Shown: positions 41,970 through 51,534, counted from the stretch's first letter. The stretch: 64,000 nucleotides of DNA from Solwaraspora sp. WMMA2065 (GCF_030345075.1 NZ_CP128361.1:4464001-4528000); one strand, 5' to 3'. Notes: generated by a model not told the origin, from the sequence alone. Translations and numbers: made by a program.

Positions 41970-42884
41970 ATGGCAGAACCCGAGCACACCGTCGAGCACA
42001 TCCTCGAGCTGGCGCGCGCACGAGGGCTGCACCTGTTCGGCGACGTGGCCAGACTCGACGACACCGGCTGGGACTTCGTCGTCGTCCACGCGTACGCCGA
42101 TGACGGGCAGCAGTGGATCCTGCGCGCCCCGCGCAGGCCGGACGTGGCCGACGCCATCGCCACCGAGGGCCGCCTGCTGGAACTGCTGCGTGACCGGTTC
42201 ACCGTCGCCATTCCCCGCTGGATGATCGCCGACCAGGAACTCGTCGCCTACCGGCGCCTCGCGGGCGAGCCCGCCGCCAGCGAGGACACCACGACGTTCG
42301 CGTTGCACTGGCGCATCGACCGGGCCGACCCGCCGGCGTCCTATGTCGAGCGCCTCGGCGAGTTCATGGCGCAGCTGCACAGCATGGACGTACGCGAGGC
42401 GCAGGCGACCGGCCTGCCCGTGCGCCGGCTGGAGGACGTCAGGTCGGCGTTCGCGGAGCGGCTGGCTATCGGCGTGTCGGAGTTCGACATGCACCACACC
42501 TGGCACGAGCGAGGGCTGCGCTGGTTGCACGACGACCGGCTGTGGGCGCAGCGGCCGGTGCTCATCCACGGTGACCTGCACCCGGGCCATACGCTGGTCG
42601 ACGACAGCGGGGCCCTGGCGGGGATCCTCGACTGGACCGATGCCGAGATCGGCGACCCGGGGCAGGAGTTCGTCGAGGCGGCGCGCAAGTTCGATCCGCC
42701 GATGCTGGCACAGTTGCTGGAGTCATACCGCCGCCACGGCGGGCCGCTGTGGCCGGGACTGTCCCAGCACGCGGTCGAGGCGATCGCCTTCGCGCCGCTG
42801 GCGCTGGGTGTGCTCGGACTCCGGTCGGGCAAGCAGCGCTACGTCGATGCCGCCCGCGCGCGACTCGGCGTGCCCTCGGCCTGA
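41970..42884 (+). CDS. Macrolide 2'-phosphotransferase-like enzyme
   Basis: Encodes 304 residues. It has the aminoglycoside-phosphotransferase/choline-kinase fold: catalytic loop VLIHGDLHPGHTLVDD (residues 198-212, Asp202) and metal-binding ILDWTDAEIGDPGQEF (Asp221). The N-lobe reads WDFVVVHAYADDGQQWILRAPRR, and the overall pattern (EHILELARARGLHL start) is that of Mph-type macrolide kinases, which inactivate macrolides at the 2'-OH. Substrate is not proven; other small-molecule kinases share the fold. The palindromic promoter suggests regulated, perhaps inducible, expression. Confidence 0.8.
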   Translation: MAEPEHTVEHILELARARGLHLFGDVARLDDTGWDFVVVHAYADDGQQWILRAPRRPDVADAIATEGRLLELLRDRFTVAIPRWMIADQELVAYRRLAGEPAASEDTTTFALHWRIDRADPPASYVERLGEFMAQLHSMDVREAQATGLPVRRLEDVRSAFAERLAIGVSEFDMHHTWHERGLRWLHDDRLWAQRPVLIHGDLHPGHTLVDDSGALAGILDWTDAEIGDPGQEFVEAARKFDPPMLAQLLESYRRHGGPLWPGLSQHAVEAIAFAPLALGVLGLRSGKQRYVDAARARLGVPSA

Positions 42885-42946
42885 AGCGGCGACCGGGGCA
42901 CGTCGGGCCGGCGGTATCGCACGACTGCGGATTTATCCGTCGGCCT

Positions 42947-44563
42947 TCAGGCGCCGCCTGCGTCCAGCACCGATCGAAGGCGGATCTTTCCTTCACGGTT
43001 GAGGTGACAGGTGGGGATCGGTCCGCCCGGAGCACGCTGGTCTCGCCGAGGGCACAGGTTGAGGGGGCAGACGAAGCTCTCGGGCTCGCTGCGCCCTTCG
43101 GCTCCCTTGGTGCCGAAGCGGGGGTCTCCGGGCTCCGGTCCGCCGAGCTTGCGTACCAGGCTGAGGTAGTCGTCCTTGCGGTCGAGTCCGCTGCGTGCGG
43201 CGGCTTTGAGCCCTTCGGCGTCGTCGTCGTGTCCTGCGGCGTGGGCGGCATCGGCGAACTCGGGCAGGTCGCGGCACAGCCACGCGATCCAGTCGTTGTC
43301 TGCGCCGTGGGGCGCGGCGGCGCGGGTCTGCGAGGCGGACGCCACGTGGTCGCGATGCATGGAGGCGTAGTGGGCCAGGGCTTTTCCGGCGAGGCGCAGG
43401 AACCATGGCTTCAGTGGTTCGGGCGTCGACGTTCTGCCCAGGAAGAGCATCGCGCAGCCCGCGATCGACAGCAGGCGCTGCTCGGTCCACGCTGGTCGCA
43501 GTCCGCTGCCCTGCAGCCAGGCGTCGCAGGCGCGCTCGAGGTGATCGATCAGCTGCGGCAGCCAGCCGGGAACGCGGTCGCGCGGTCCGTGATGCGTGTC
43601 GAGCAGTAGTTCGATCAGTGCGTCCTGCTGGTACTTCGGCTCCTCGCCCGTCAGGATCCGCGCGATGATGTAGAGCAGCATGTGCGTGGGGTCGCGGGTG
43701 AGCGGGGCTGCATTCTCATACAGCGACAGGTCGATGAGGTAGTACGCCGTGTCGTCGATCTCCGGCCTGACCTTGATCAGCGCGTTGTCAGTGTGGAGGT
43801 CGCCGTGCGCCTTGCCGACGATAGGATAGATGCGAAGCTCCGGCGAGAAGTAGCGGCCCTGTGCGGCGGCGAACGGGTTCGGCAGCGGGCCGGGTTCGCC
43901 ATCCAGCGTCATCTCGGTGCCCTGGAACCTCTGCGCCCACGAGTGGAGTCGGCCACCGGGCTCCATCTGGTCGAAGATGTGCCGCCGGAGGAATCCGTCG
44001 ACGGTCCAGGGGTCGTGGTCGAGTTGGTATGGCTGTCCGTTCCAGTCGCCGAGGACGCCTGCGACGACGTTCGCGCAGGCCTGGGCGAAGGTCTGCGAGT
44101 CGCAGAACACTCGGGCGGCGGTGTTCGATTCGGATTGGTGGGAGACGCCGAGCGATCGGCGCAGCAGCACCGTCAGCACCTCGGTGCTTTCGAGGTCGTC
44201 ACCGGCCACGGTCTGGAATGTGATCCATTGCCGTTCGGGGCAGTTCACTGAATGGTTCACCGGTATGCTCATATGGCGCGCGGCGAAGTCCCCGCCTTCT
44301 TTGATCGCCTTCTTGTGCCTTCGGTACTCGCTGGCGGCGGCCTTCCCGTCGGGCACGGTAGTCACTTTGACGACCAGCCTACGGGCCTTCCTCATCTCAC
44401 GATCGGTCTCGGTCGTATAGGCCACCGGTGCTTGGCTACGTCCGTTGACCAGCCACCGTTCCAGCCTGTAGGAGTGATTCTCCTGCTCAGCCCACGCCGA
44501 GAAGACGTTGAAGACTTCGGGCTTGAGGTGCTCGCCGAACGCTGGGTCGACATGTGCGGCCAT
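42947..44563 (-). CDS. Kinase-fold protein of the CHAT module
   Basis: Encodes 538 residues from an ATG with a GTGGAGGAT site. The APH-like catalytic loop is KAHGDLHTDNALIK (residues 251-264, Asp255) and the DFG-equivalent YYLIDLSLYENAAP (Asp278); the N-lobe has RLVVKVTTVPDG with a likely ATP-binding Lys. A helical domain follows to about 430, then a helical unit LPEFADAAHAAGHDDDAEGL that resembles effector-associated death-like domains, and a C-terminal Cys-rich knuckle (FVCPLNLCPR with PTCHLNRE). It follows the CHAT gene by 171 bases. I infer a signalling or small-molecule kinase in the same conflict system. Confidence 0.72.
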   Translation of the reverse strand: MAAHVDPAFGEHLKPEVFNVFSAWAEQENHSYRLERWLVNGRSQAPVAYTTETDREMRKARRLVVKVTTVPDGKAAASEYRRHKKAIKEGGDFAARHMSIPVNHSVNCPERQWITFQTVAGDDLESTEVLTVLLRRSLGVSHQSESNTAARVFCDSQTFAQACANVVAGVLGDWNGQPYQLDHDPWTVDGFLRRHIFDQMEPGGRLHSWAQRFQGTEMTLDGEPGPLPNPFAAAQGRYFSPELRIYPIVGKAHGDLHTDNALIKVRPEIDDTAYYLIDLSLYENAAPLTRDPTHMLLYIIARILTGEEPKYQQDALIELLLDTHHGPRDRVPGWLPQLIDHLERACDAWLQGSGLRPAWTEQRLLSIAGCAMLFLGRTSTPEPLKPWFLRLAGKALAHYASMHRDHVASASQTRAAAPHGADNDWIAWLCRDLPEFADAAHAAGHDDDAEGLKAAARSGLDRKDDYLSLVRKLGGPEPGDPRFGTKGAEGRSEPESFVCPLNLCPRRDQRAPGGPIPTCHLNREGKIRLRSVLDAGGA

Positions 44564-44612
44564 AGGTATCCTCCACTCGACCGCATGAGTGTAGAGGGTG
44601 CGATGCGGCAGG

Positions 44613-44632
44613 AGCGCGACGTTCGTCGCGCT
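44613..44632 (-). promoter_or_regulatory. Palindrome before the kinase-fold gene
   Basis: AGCGCGACG-TT-CGTCGCGCT, a 9-bp perfect inverted repeat between the CHAT stop and the kinase start. On the reverse strand a TACACT -10-like box follows at about 44593, so this may be an operator of an internal promoter; it could also terminate the CHAT message. Confidence 0.45.
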
Positions 44633-44734
44633 TGGATATGGGAGGTTTCCGACAGCAGGGCATGCGGTGCCGCTGCGATCGGAAAGTCGGCCATGCCAGC
44701 GGCGCCGCTCTCCCGCTGACCCGGATTCGGGCGG

Positions 44735-47700
44735 TCAGGGTCCGAAATGGATGTGCGACGCCCACACCTGAGGCCGGTCGAGGGCGTGCGGCTGGGTACG
44801 GAGTCGCTGGATCGCGAGATGCAGGGCCTGCGCGGGGTCGTGGTGCTGTTCCAGCATCGCGCGATAGGTGTCGTCGGTGATCGTCGAGGCGACGTAGTCG
44901 CCGATCGGCCACAGCGAACCCACCGCATGCCGGTAGCCGGCCATCAGGAACGCCGACACGAGATGCACCGGCTCGTCGAGCAGGTGCTGCGGCGTGGCAG
45001 CCGAGTTGCACGACGACAGGTACGCGAGGTGGGCGCCCTGGACGTCGAGCCGGCTGAGTTCCCTCATCTCGAGCCTGCGGTCGTGCAGGGCGAGGTATCC
45101 GCGCGCCGGGTCGGTGTCGTCGGCTTGGGCATGGCAGGCGAAATGCGACCATCCCGCCTCCGGTAGCCGCCGCAGGATCTCGTCGTGGGTCGCGGCTGGA
45201 CCGACGAGGCACGGGTGCGCGGAACCCAGTCCTGCGTGTACGGACATCGCCTCGTCTTCGGCGAACGTGAGGGGGCGCAGGTTCGACGTGTCGTAGGCGG
45301 GTCTGTTCACCCCGACGACGAGCGGGTTCGTGTTGCGGCGCACAGGCTGGCGTGCTTTCGCCAGCAGGCGCAGCGTCGGAGAGTACGAGGAGACCACGAG
45401 GTCCAGCACGGCCCGGCCCGCGACCGGTCCGGTGTTGCGGTGATGACCTGCCGCGTGCAGCGGCACCAGGGCCAGAGCGCCGGTGGGTATCCACCACACC
45501 CGCGGCCATGTCTCCTCCTGGGGCGGGTCCTGATGCCCGAGGTGCGCCAGCACCGGTCCGGTGATCGCGTCCCATGCCCATTCCAGGACGGCGTGGACGG
45601 CCTCGCCGACCGTGCCCGACGCCGCTCCTGCCGGCGTCACCGCGGTCAGCAGTTGCTCCGCTCGTTCGCGGACGTGCGCTTCGGTCAGCAGGGGCAGTGG
45701 AAGGTAGTCCTCGCCGTGCCGGTCGATGATGAGCGCGCCGCATCCGAATGGTGTGACCAGGACGGCGACCGCGGTCCCCTCCCCGGTGGCCGCGCGCAGG
45801 TCGTCGATGGCGGGAGGCCGGCCGAACTCCTCGAACCCGCCGATCGCACGCACGCGCTCGTACAACCGCTCCAGACGGGTCGCGTCGGCCCGTCGCCGGC
45901 CCGGATCCCGTTCACGCGGACTCGCGTTCGCCGGGGCCGTCCGCCGGCCCCATGATACGGCCGCCGGCTCGAAATTGTTGAGGCGGTGGCAGAGCTCGGC
46001 GATGTCGTCGGCGATTTCCGGGGCGGTCTGGCGCAGGGCAGACAGGTCAGTGCGCGTCTCCAGCGCCCTGGTCACGAGGACGGCCCTTCCCACCTCCAGC
46101 GCCTGCCACGCCCTACCCGCCCGGCTGCGCCGCTGCGCGGAGTCGGCATCAGCCACCTGCGCGTACGCGGCGAGCGGTCCGAGTCCCTGCAGGCTCGCCA
46201 GATGGACGCGCCGGTCGTCGGCGGTGAGACGCTGATCGGTGAGCTGCGGAAGCAGGTCGAGGGCGATCGCGGCAGCGGTGCGCGCCATGTCCCATCGGCC
46301 CTGCTCCGCGCTCAGTGCCGCCCAGCGGCGCGCGCAGTACGCGCGTGCCATCGGCGCGGCATCACCGAGTCGGGCACCCGCGGCGTAGGCCCGCACCGCT
46401 TCGGCCCAGTCGTCCGGTGCATGGCTGTGCTCGTATCGAGCCACCAGGGCATTGCCGAGGTTGGCCAGCAGCCGTGCCGAGTTCGGGTGGGCAGCGGCCT
46501 GCTCACCGATCGCCTGCTGGAGGATCGTCACGGCTTCGTCGAGATCGTCGGCTGCTGCCGTGTGCTCGAATCGCCGGTTGAGCGCGATGGCGAGATTGAC
46601 CTGGTACTCGTTTGCGGCTATCCCGCACGCCCGAGCGGCGGCGACGGCGCGCCGGCTGACGGATATCGTCTCGTCGAGGTCGCCCATGTCCGGATCGGCG
46701 GCATTCTCGAACCGGACCCGCAGCGCGATCCCCAGATTGGATAGATAGCCGGGCCGATCCGGGTGCGTGGCACCGGTCAAGGAGATCGCCGTACGGCTGA
46801 CCGCTATCGCGTCGTCGACGTCAGCGCGGTCGAGGCTGCGTTCGAACCGGGCGCTCAGCATGGTTCCCAGGTTCGACAGGATGGTGGCCTGGGGGATGGT
46901 GCCGGCGACGGCCCGCATTGCGGCGCGGCGGGCGTGGGCGATCGCCTCGTCGAGGTCGGACAGCTCGCCGCTGCGCTCGTACCGTGCCAGCAGCACGCCG
47001 GCGAGGTTGGTCAGGTAGTGGGCCAGGTCGGCGGCGGAGCCGGGTGCCGCGGCAGCCGCGGCGCGGCCGTTGTCGATCGCCTCGTCGAGGTCGGCCGTGC
47101 TGCCGTAGCGCTCGAACCGGCTGATCAGCGCCAAGCTGATCGCATCGAACATCCTGCCCGCGTCACGGTGTGCGGCTCCGACGCTCTCGAGTGCCTCGCG
47201 GCTGATGCTGATCGCCTCGCCGATGTCGTCGTCGTCACCGTCCCGCTCGAAACGCACACGTAGGACGCCCGCGAGGTTGCGCAGGACCGCCGGGCGTCCA
47301 GGATGGCCCGGCGGGGTGAGAGCGGCGGCCTCACGGCCATGGGCGATCGCCACGCCGAGGTCGGCGGCCGTCCTATCGAGCTGGTACAGGCTGCTCAGGA
47401 CGCCGCTGAGATTGGACAGGCAGCGCGCCCGGCCCGGTTCGTCGTCAACGGTCAGGTCGACGGCCTCGGTGAGCGCGGCGACAGCGTCGTGCAGATCAGC
47501 CCGGATCCCGGTGAGCCAGAATCGCGCGTGCAGCGCTGAAGCCAGATTCGACAGGATGGTCCCACGGGAGGAGAGGTCGTCGATCATGCCGGCTTCGGCT
47601 CGCCGTAGCTGATCGACGGCCTCATCGGCGTCGGACAACGTGAAGTTGGCTTCGAACCGGCTGGCCAGAGCGGTGCCGAGGTTGGACAGGTAGGCGGGGA

Positions 47701-48307
47701 CGTCGGGATCGCCGGGTGGCAGCAGCGCGAATGCCTGTCTGCCGATGCTGATGGCCTCATCGAGATCGGCCGCTGCGCCGGTGTCGTCATAGCGACCCTT
47801 CAGCGCGCCGGCAAGGTTCATCAGGCGTTCTGGCTGGCCATCGCCTTCCGGGTCCAGCCTGACGGCATCGCGCAGCAGCGCGATCGCCTCCTCGATCAGG
47901 CCGGTGCCGCCCCCATCGGACCCCTGGCGCAGCAGCGCCTTGGCCTGCCCGCTGTAGACCTCGGATCGCAGAGCGTGCGGCCCCACCGGTCGCGGACCGA
48001 AAGGAAGCTCGTCGAGCGCATCTCCGATCGGCTCCGGCACGAGCTTCGGCGCGTGCCGGCGGACCAGCTCGTATGCGGCCAGGCAGCAGGCGAGTTCACG
48101 TTGATCGTCATCAGCGATCTCCTGGAACCGCAGCAGATGCACCCGGCCGATCAGTGCCCACGCCTCGGCATCCGTGTCGTCGATCGATCTGGACACTTCA
48201 CCGGCCAGTGCCAGCCCTGCGGGGTCGAGCGCGGCGGCGGCCGTCTCGGACTGGACCGCACCGGTCAGCCACTGCTGAAGCCGCATGACGGACTCGTCAC
48301 GATCCAT
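44735..48307 (-). CDS. CHAT-domain caspase-like protease with TPR array
   Basis: Encodes 1190 residues from the ATG at 48307 (GGGAGGACC site); upstream in-frame starts are not protein-like. Residues about 120-700 hold about ten TPR-like repeats of roughly 50 residues with the pattern LSNLGxALxxRFExxxxxxDxDEAI. A helical linker follows, then the CHAT protease from about 880, with catalytic His about 1059 in WSHFACHAQADD and Cys about 1100 in LAYLSSCNSAATP; HLVSAFLMAGYRHAVGSLWP is the typical CHAT end. CHAT proteases (as in gasdermin and Craspase systems) cleave a partner after activation through their repeats. It is probably the effector of this island. Confidence 0.88.
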   Translation of the reverse strand: MDRDESVMRLQQWLTGAVQSETAAAALDPAGLALAGEVSRSIDDTDAEAWALIGRVHLLRFQEIADDDQRELACCLAAYELVRRHAPKLVPEPIGDALDELPFGPRPVGPHALRSEVYSGQAKALLRQGSDGGGTGLIEEAIALLRDAVRLDPEGDGQPERLMNLAGALKGRYDDTGAAADLDEAISIGRQAFALLPPGDPDVPAYLSNLGTALASRFEANFTLSDADEAVDQLRRAEAGMIDDLSSRGTILSNLASALHARFWLTGIRADLHDAVAALTEAVDLTVDDEPGRARCLSNLSGVLSSLYQLDRTAADLGVAIAHGREAAALTPPGHPGRPAVLRNLAGVLRVRFERDGDDDDIGEAISISREALESVGAAHRDAGRMFDAISLALISRFERYGSTADLDEAIDNGRAAAAAAPGSAADLAHYLTNLAGVLLARYERSGELSDLDEAIAHARRAAMRAVAGTIPQATILSNLGTMLSARFERSLDRADVDDAIAVSRTAISLTGATHPDRPGYLSNLGIALRVRFENAADPDMGDLDETISVSRRAVAAARACGIAANEYQVNLAIALNRRFEHTAAADDLDEAVTILQQAIGEQAAAHPNSARLLANLGNALVARYEHSHAPDDWAEAVRAYAAGARLGDAAPMARAYCARRWAALSAEQGRWDMARTAAAIALDLLPQLTDQRLTADDRRVHLASLQGLGPLAAYAQVADADSAQRRSRAGRAWQALEVGRAVLVTRALETRTDLSALRQTAPEIADDIAELCHRLNNFEPAAVSWGRRTAPANASPRERDPGRRRADATRLERLYERVRAIGGFEEFGRPPAIDDLRAATGEGTAVAVLVTPFGCGALIIDRHGEDYLPLPLLTEAHVRERAEQLLTAVTPAGAASGTVGEAVHAVLEWAWDAITGPVLAHLGHQDPPQEETWPRVWWIPTGALALVPLHAAGHHRNTGPVAGRAVLDLVVSSYSPTLRLLAKARQPVRRNTNPLVVGVNRPAYDTSNLRPLTFAEDEAMSVHAGLGSAHPCLVGPAATHDEILRRLPEAGWSHFACHAQADDTDPARGYLALHDRRLEMRELSRLDVQGAHLAYLSSCNSAATPQHLLDEPVHLVSAFLMAGYRHAVGSLWPIGDYVASTITDDTYRAMLEQHHDPAQALHLAIQRLRTQPHALDRPQVWASHIHFGP

Positions 48308-48561
48308 GACCGGTCCTCCCCGACGCCGGCGTCCCTGTCCCTGCCACTCCGGCGACGGGCACCGGCGAGGGGGCAGGCTTCTGCGGGAGCATGCTGCCAC
48401 CGCGCGCTCGAACCGCGCCATCGACACGCTGCCATGGCCTTGTCGATTCGTCGGCACGTAGACTTCCCTTCACAGCTGATCGCCCGAGCAGTCCGCATGC
48501 GAGCGTCTAGGGTGCCGGCACGCTCCCGCCGCAGTCGCTTCACCGAACGAGAGGCCGCCCG
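48308..48561. other. Divergent intergenic region of the CHAT and membrane-protein genes
   Basis: 254 bases between the divergent starts at 48307 and 48562; it should hold both promoters. GC-rich with short repeats (CCGGCGACGG type); no confident -35/-10 or operator. Confidence 0.4.
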
Positions 48562-49374
48562 GTGCTCGATCAGCCCGTCGATGCAGGCAACTTCTGGCGT
48601 GCTCTGGCAAGCCCTGGTGCCGTGATGTGGTCGTGCTGCTCACTGCTTGCCGTGCCCAGCGCCTGGCTGCCGTCCGACGGCCGGGCCGGCACCTGGTCGA
48701 GCCTGCCCGTGTCGGTCGCCTCGTGGGCCGCGGGCCTTTTGACGGCCGCGGGGCTCGCCCAACTACTGGCGCACTTGGTGCGCCGGATCTGGTTGGGCTA
48801 CTACATCCCCTGGCCGCTGTCGAAGGCGCTGCGCGACCGACGCGTCCAGCGGTGGACGACTGCGGGCAACGCGGCGCGGTCGAGCGGCCAGGGAAGCCCG
48901 CAACGCGAACGGCTCCTGCAGCGGCAGGTCCGCATCGCCTTGGCGTACCCCACCAGCCCGACATGGATCGGCGACCGGTTCGCAGCGCTGCGCACGCGCG
49001 TGGACAACCAGTACGAACTCGACCTTCCATCGGCTTGGCCGCGGTTGCTGCTGCTACTTCCCGTACCCGTGCGCAAGAACATCGGCGATGCCGGCCGAAG
49101 GTTCGACGCTGCGGTGTTGCTGCAGGCGTGGGCGCTGGTCAACGCGCCGCTCGGCCTGCTGTGGTGGCCCGTGTCCTGCGTAGCCGGGGCGGCCGCGCTG
49201 GCGGCCGCACTGATGGGACGCAGCGCAGCCGCTCAGGCCACCGATCTGATCGAGGCAGCCGTCGACGTGTACGGACACCGGCTCATCGGCCAGCTAGGCC
49301 CGTCCGAGACAGCGACGATCCTTGATGGACGCGTTTCTGCCCGGCTCAACGCTCGACACCGCAAGAGCGCCTAG
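48562..49374 (+). CDS. Membrane protein paired with the CHAT gene
   Basis: Encodes 270 residues from a GTG with a weak GAGAGG site. Two N-terminal hydrophobic segments (about residues 20-35, WSCCSLLAVPSAWL; 48-75, LPVSVASWAAGLLTAAGLAQLL) and a C-terminal pair (about 187-218, LLQAWALVNAPLGLLWWPVS and GAAALAAALMG) flank a cytoplasmic loop with the motif YPTSPTWIGDRFAALRTRVD, then YELDLPSAWPRLLLLLP. This loop motif recurs in actinobacterial membrane proteins next to CHAT or STAND genes. Divergent from the CHAT gene; possibly the membrane target or anchor of the system. The stop is followed at once by the IS701 end. Confidence 0.68.
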   Translation: MLDQPVDAGNFWRALASPGAVMWSCCSLLAVPSAWLPSDGRAGTWSSLPVSVASWAAGLLTAAGLAQLLAHLVRRIWLGYYIPWPLSKALRDRRVQRWTTAGNAARSSGQGSPQRERLLQRQVRIALAYPTSPTWIGDRFAALRTRVDNQYELDLPSAWPRLLLLLPVPVRKNIGDAGRRFDAAVLLQAWALVNAPLGLLWWPVSCVAGAAALAAALMGRSAAAQATDLIEAAVDVYGHRLIGQLGPSETATILDGRVSARLNARHRKSA

Positions 49375-49959
49375 TAGTACTTTGTTAGGTCGGTACCAGT
49401 TGGTGGCAGAGGGGGCAGAACCCGAGCCAGGTCGCGAGTAGGTACTGCAGCCGGTGTAGGACGGTGTACAGACTCAAGTCCGCCCCGCCGCTTTTGGGCG
49501 GGCTGTCCGTAGTCGGGTGAGGAACAGTTGGGCGACCGTGGCGAGGGTGACGTGGCGGTGCCAGCCGGTCCAGGAGCGGCCCTCGAAGTGGTCGAGGCCG
49601 AGGGCGGTCTTGAGTTCGCGGTAGTCGTGCTCGACGCGCCAGCGGCTCTTGGCCAGGCGGACCAGTTCGGCGAGTGGTGTGTCGGTGGGCAGGTCGGACA
49701 GCCAGTAGTCGCTGGGTTCGTCGTGGCCGGGAGGCCATTGCACGAGCAGCCAGCATTCGGGCAGGACGCCGTCATCGCCGCACTGTGATCCGCGTCGGAT
49801 CACCCGGCCGGCGGGACGCACCCGTACTGCGAGGAAGTGCCCGGACAGCTCGCCGGTGGGCCGGTCCGGGCTGCGGTCACGGGTGGGTGGCCGGGGACGC
49901 CAGCGCACCAGGCGCGCGGCGTCGGCGCCGTGGGCGAGGGCCAGGTCTTTCAGAGGACG
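49375..49959 (-). pseudogene. IS701-family transposase, C-terminal fragment with terminus
   Basis: The reverse frame reads FLAVRVRPAGRVIRRG, WLLVQWPPGHDEPSDYWLSD, then VRLAKSRWRVEHDYRELKTA and LDHFEGRSWTGWHRHVTL, the IS701 C-terminal catalytic region with the conserved Glu in RVEHDYRELK. A frame change near 49490 separates the tail (LQYLLATWLGFCPLCHQLVP). The IS terminus CCTAGTAGTACTTTGTTAGG lies at about 49374-49393, and the same end is orphaned at 16057. The N-terminal half was removed at 49960, where an IS5 element begins. Confidence 0.78.
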
Positions 49960-50904
49960 TCTGATTCACGTATTTTGTCGGTGATGCGGGTTTAGCCGTA
50001 TCGCCAGGTTGGGGTGGTTTCGGCGGTGAGTCGTTTGGCGAGGTTGTCGATCATCGCGATGGTGATCATGCTGGCGGAGTTGTCGGGTCGGGCTTCGTAG
50101 TCGCGTACGAGTCGGCGGTGGTGCATGAGCCAGCCGAGGGTGCGTTCGACGACCCATCGGCGTTTGACGACGCTGAAGCCCTTGGCCTGTGGGTCTTTGG
50201 TGACGATCTCGACGTCGACGCCGAGTTGGGCGCCGTGTTCGACGACGCGGTTTTTGAAGCCGGCGTCGGCCCAGGTCTTGGTGAGGGTGGGGTAGGTGGT
50301 GGTGGCCTGGTCGAGCAGGTCTGCGCCGATGGCGTTGTCGCTGGCGCTGGCGGCGGTGACGATGACGGCGAGGAGCAGGCCGAGGGTGTCGGTGATGATG
50401 CCGCGTTTGCGGCCTACGATCTTCTTTCCGGCGTCGGTGCCCTGTGTGGATAGTGGGACGTTGGTGGAGGTCTTGACGCTCTGGCTGTCCATGATGGATG
50501 CGGTGGGTTGGATGGTGCGGCCGTGGTGGTCGCGGACGAGGCCGGTGAGTTGGTAGTTGAGTTCGGTGAAGATGCCTTCCTTGCTCCAGGCGGCGAAGTA
50601 GCCGTAGACGGTGCGGTGGGGTGGGAAGTCGTGGGGCAGGTAGCGCCATGCGATGCCGGTGCGGTTGACGTAGAGGATGGCGTTGAAGATGTCGCGGAGG
50701 TCGTGGGTGGGGGTGCGGCCGCTGACGCCGGCGTCGGTGCGGGCTTGTCGCCAGGCGGTCAGGCGGGGTGCGATCAGGGCCCAGCGGGCGTCGGACAGGT
50801 CGGATGGATAGGCTTGCCGTTCGGTCATGCGGTAGGCGTACGGTGTCTGGGCGGCGGCTCGACGGACGTCATGTCCGTCGATGTGGGGATCAATGTGAAT
50901 CAGA
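49960..50904 (-). mobile_element. IS5-family insertion sequence
   Basis: 945 bp with inverted ends TCTGATTCAC (49960-49969) and GTGAATCAGA (50895-50904), perfect over 10 bases. One intact transposase. Left flank is IS701 sequence and the right flank (50905-50985) matches the flank of the IS5 remnant at 16830-16908, so no target duplication is visible and the locus is rearranged. Confidence 0.85.
49992..50828 (-). CDS. IS5-family transposase
   Basis: Encodes 278 residues from the ATG at 50828 (MTERQAYPSDLSDARWALIA). DUF4096-type N-terminus (YVNRTGIAWRYLPHDFPPHRTVYGYF), then the DDE residues: Asp in SIMDSQSVKTS, Asp in TWADAGFKNR, Glu in WVVERTLGWLMHHRRLVRDY. All are present. A degraded start of the same gene is at 16.9-17.0 kb. 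Confidence 0.92.
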   Translation of the reverse strand: MTERQAYPSDLSDARWALIAPRLTAWRQARTDAGVSGRTPTHDLRDIFNAILYVNRTGIAWRYLPHDFPPHRTVYGYFAAWSKEGIFTELNYQLTGLVRDHHGRTIQPTASIMDSQSVKTSTNVPLSTQGTDAGKKIVGRKRGIITDTLGLLLAVIVTAASASDNAIGADLLDQATTTYPTLTKTWADAGFKNRVVEHGAQLGVDVEIVTKDPQAKGFSVVKRRWVVERTLGWLMHHRRLVRDYEARPDNSASMITIAMIDNLAKRLTAETTPTWRYG

Positions 50905-51390
50905 CACGATCCCGGGGTGAAATGCGGCGAAGCTGGGCGGGTCTGTGGCTGCCGGTATGCTGTCTTTCTGGGTCGGGTCGGGCATCTTGCTCTGCTGGGG
51001 TCGGTATGTGAGTACCACGCCGTGTTCACCGACAGCCCGTACACCCTCGTACAGGCCGAAGCCCAGCACCGGCAACACGCGATCATCGAGCAGGTCAACG
51101 CCGACCTGATCGCCGGCCCCCTCGCCCACCTGCCCTCCGGACACTTCAGCGCCAACGACGCCTGGCTGACCTGCGCCGCGATCACGCACAACCTCACCCG
51201 CGCCGCCGGACACCTCGCCGCGGGCACCTGGTCGACCGCCAGACCCGCCACCATCCGGACCCGGATCATCACCGTCGCAGCCCGCCTCGCCCACCGGGCC
51301 CGCACCATCCACCTACACCTGCCCGAGTACTGGCCCTGGCAGGCGGCGTTCGACAACCTGTTCACCGCCGTCCAGCCGGCACCCGGCTGA
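50905..51390 (+). pseudogene. IS1380-type transposase, C-terminal fragment
   Basis: From 51011 the forward frame reads YHAVFTDSPYTLVQAEAQHR, then NADLIAGPLAHLPSGHFSAN and HLPEYWPWQAAFDNLFTAV, the C-terminal IS1380 signature, ending at 51390. It differs from the intact IS1380 at 36 kb. The first 100 bases (50905-51010) are not IS1380 but the flank shared with 16830-16908, so two broken sequences are joined here. Confidence 0.72.
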
Positions 51391-51534
51391 CCACACCCCA
51401 CCAGCCGAAACCAGGCGGCCCGACCACAGGCCACAATCCCGTTCCACCCCGAACACTCACCCTCGGAGCAAGCCGATCACGTGATCGGCGACTCCCTCAC
51501 GCCCGCCGCACCACCCAATACAGAAATGATCAAC
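51391..51534. other. No gene recognised
   Basis: Spacer after the IS1380 fragment; no open frame or repeat of note. Confidence 0.4.

Noticed and set aside
46400-48000. Regular repeats of about 150 bases, checked as a possible CRISPR or satellite
   Set aside because: They are in-frame TPR codon repeats of the CHAT gene, diverged and without spacers.
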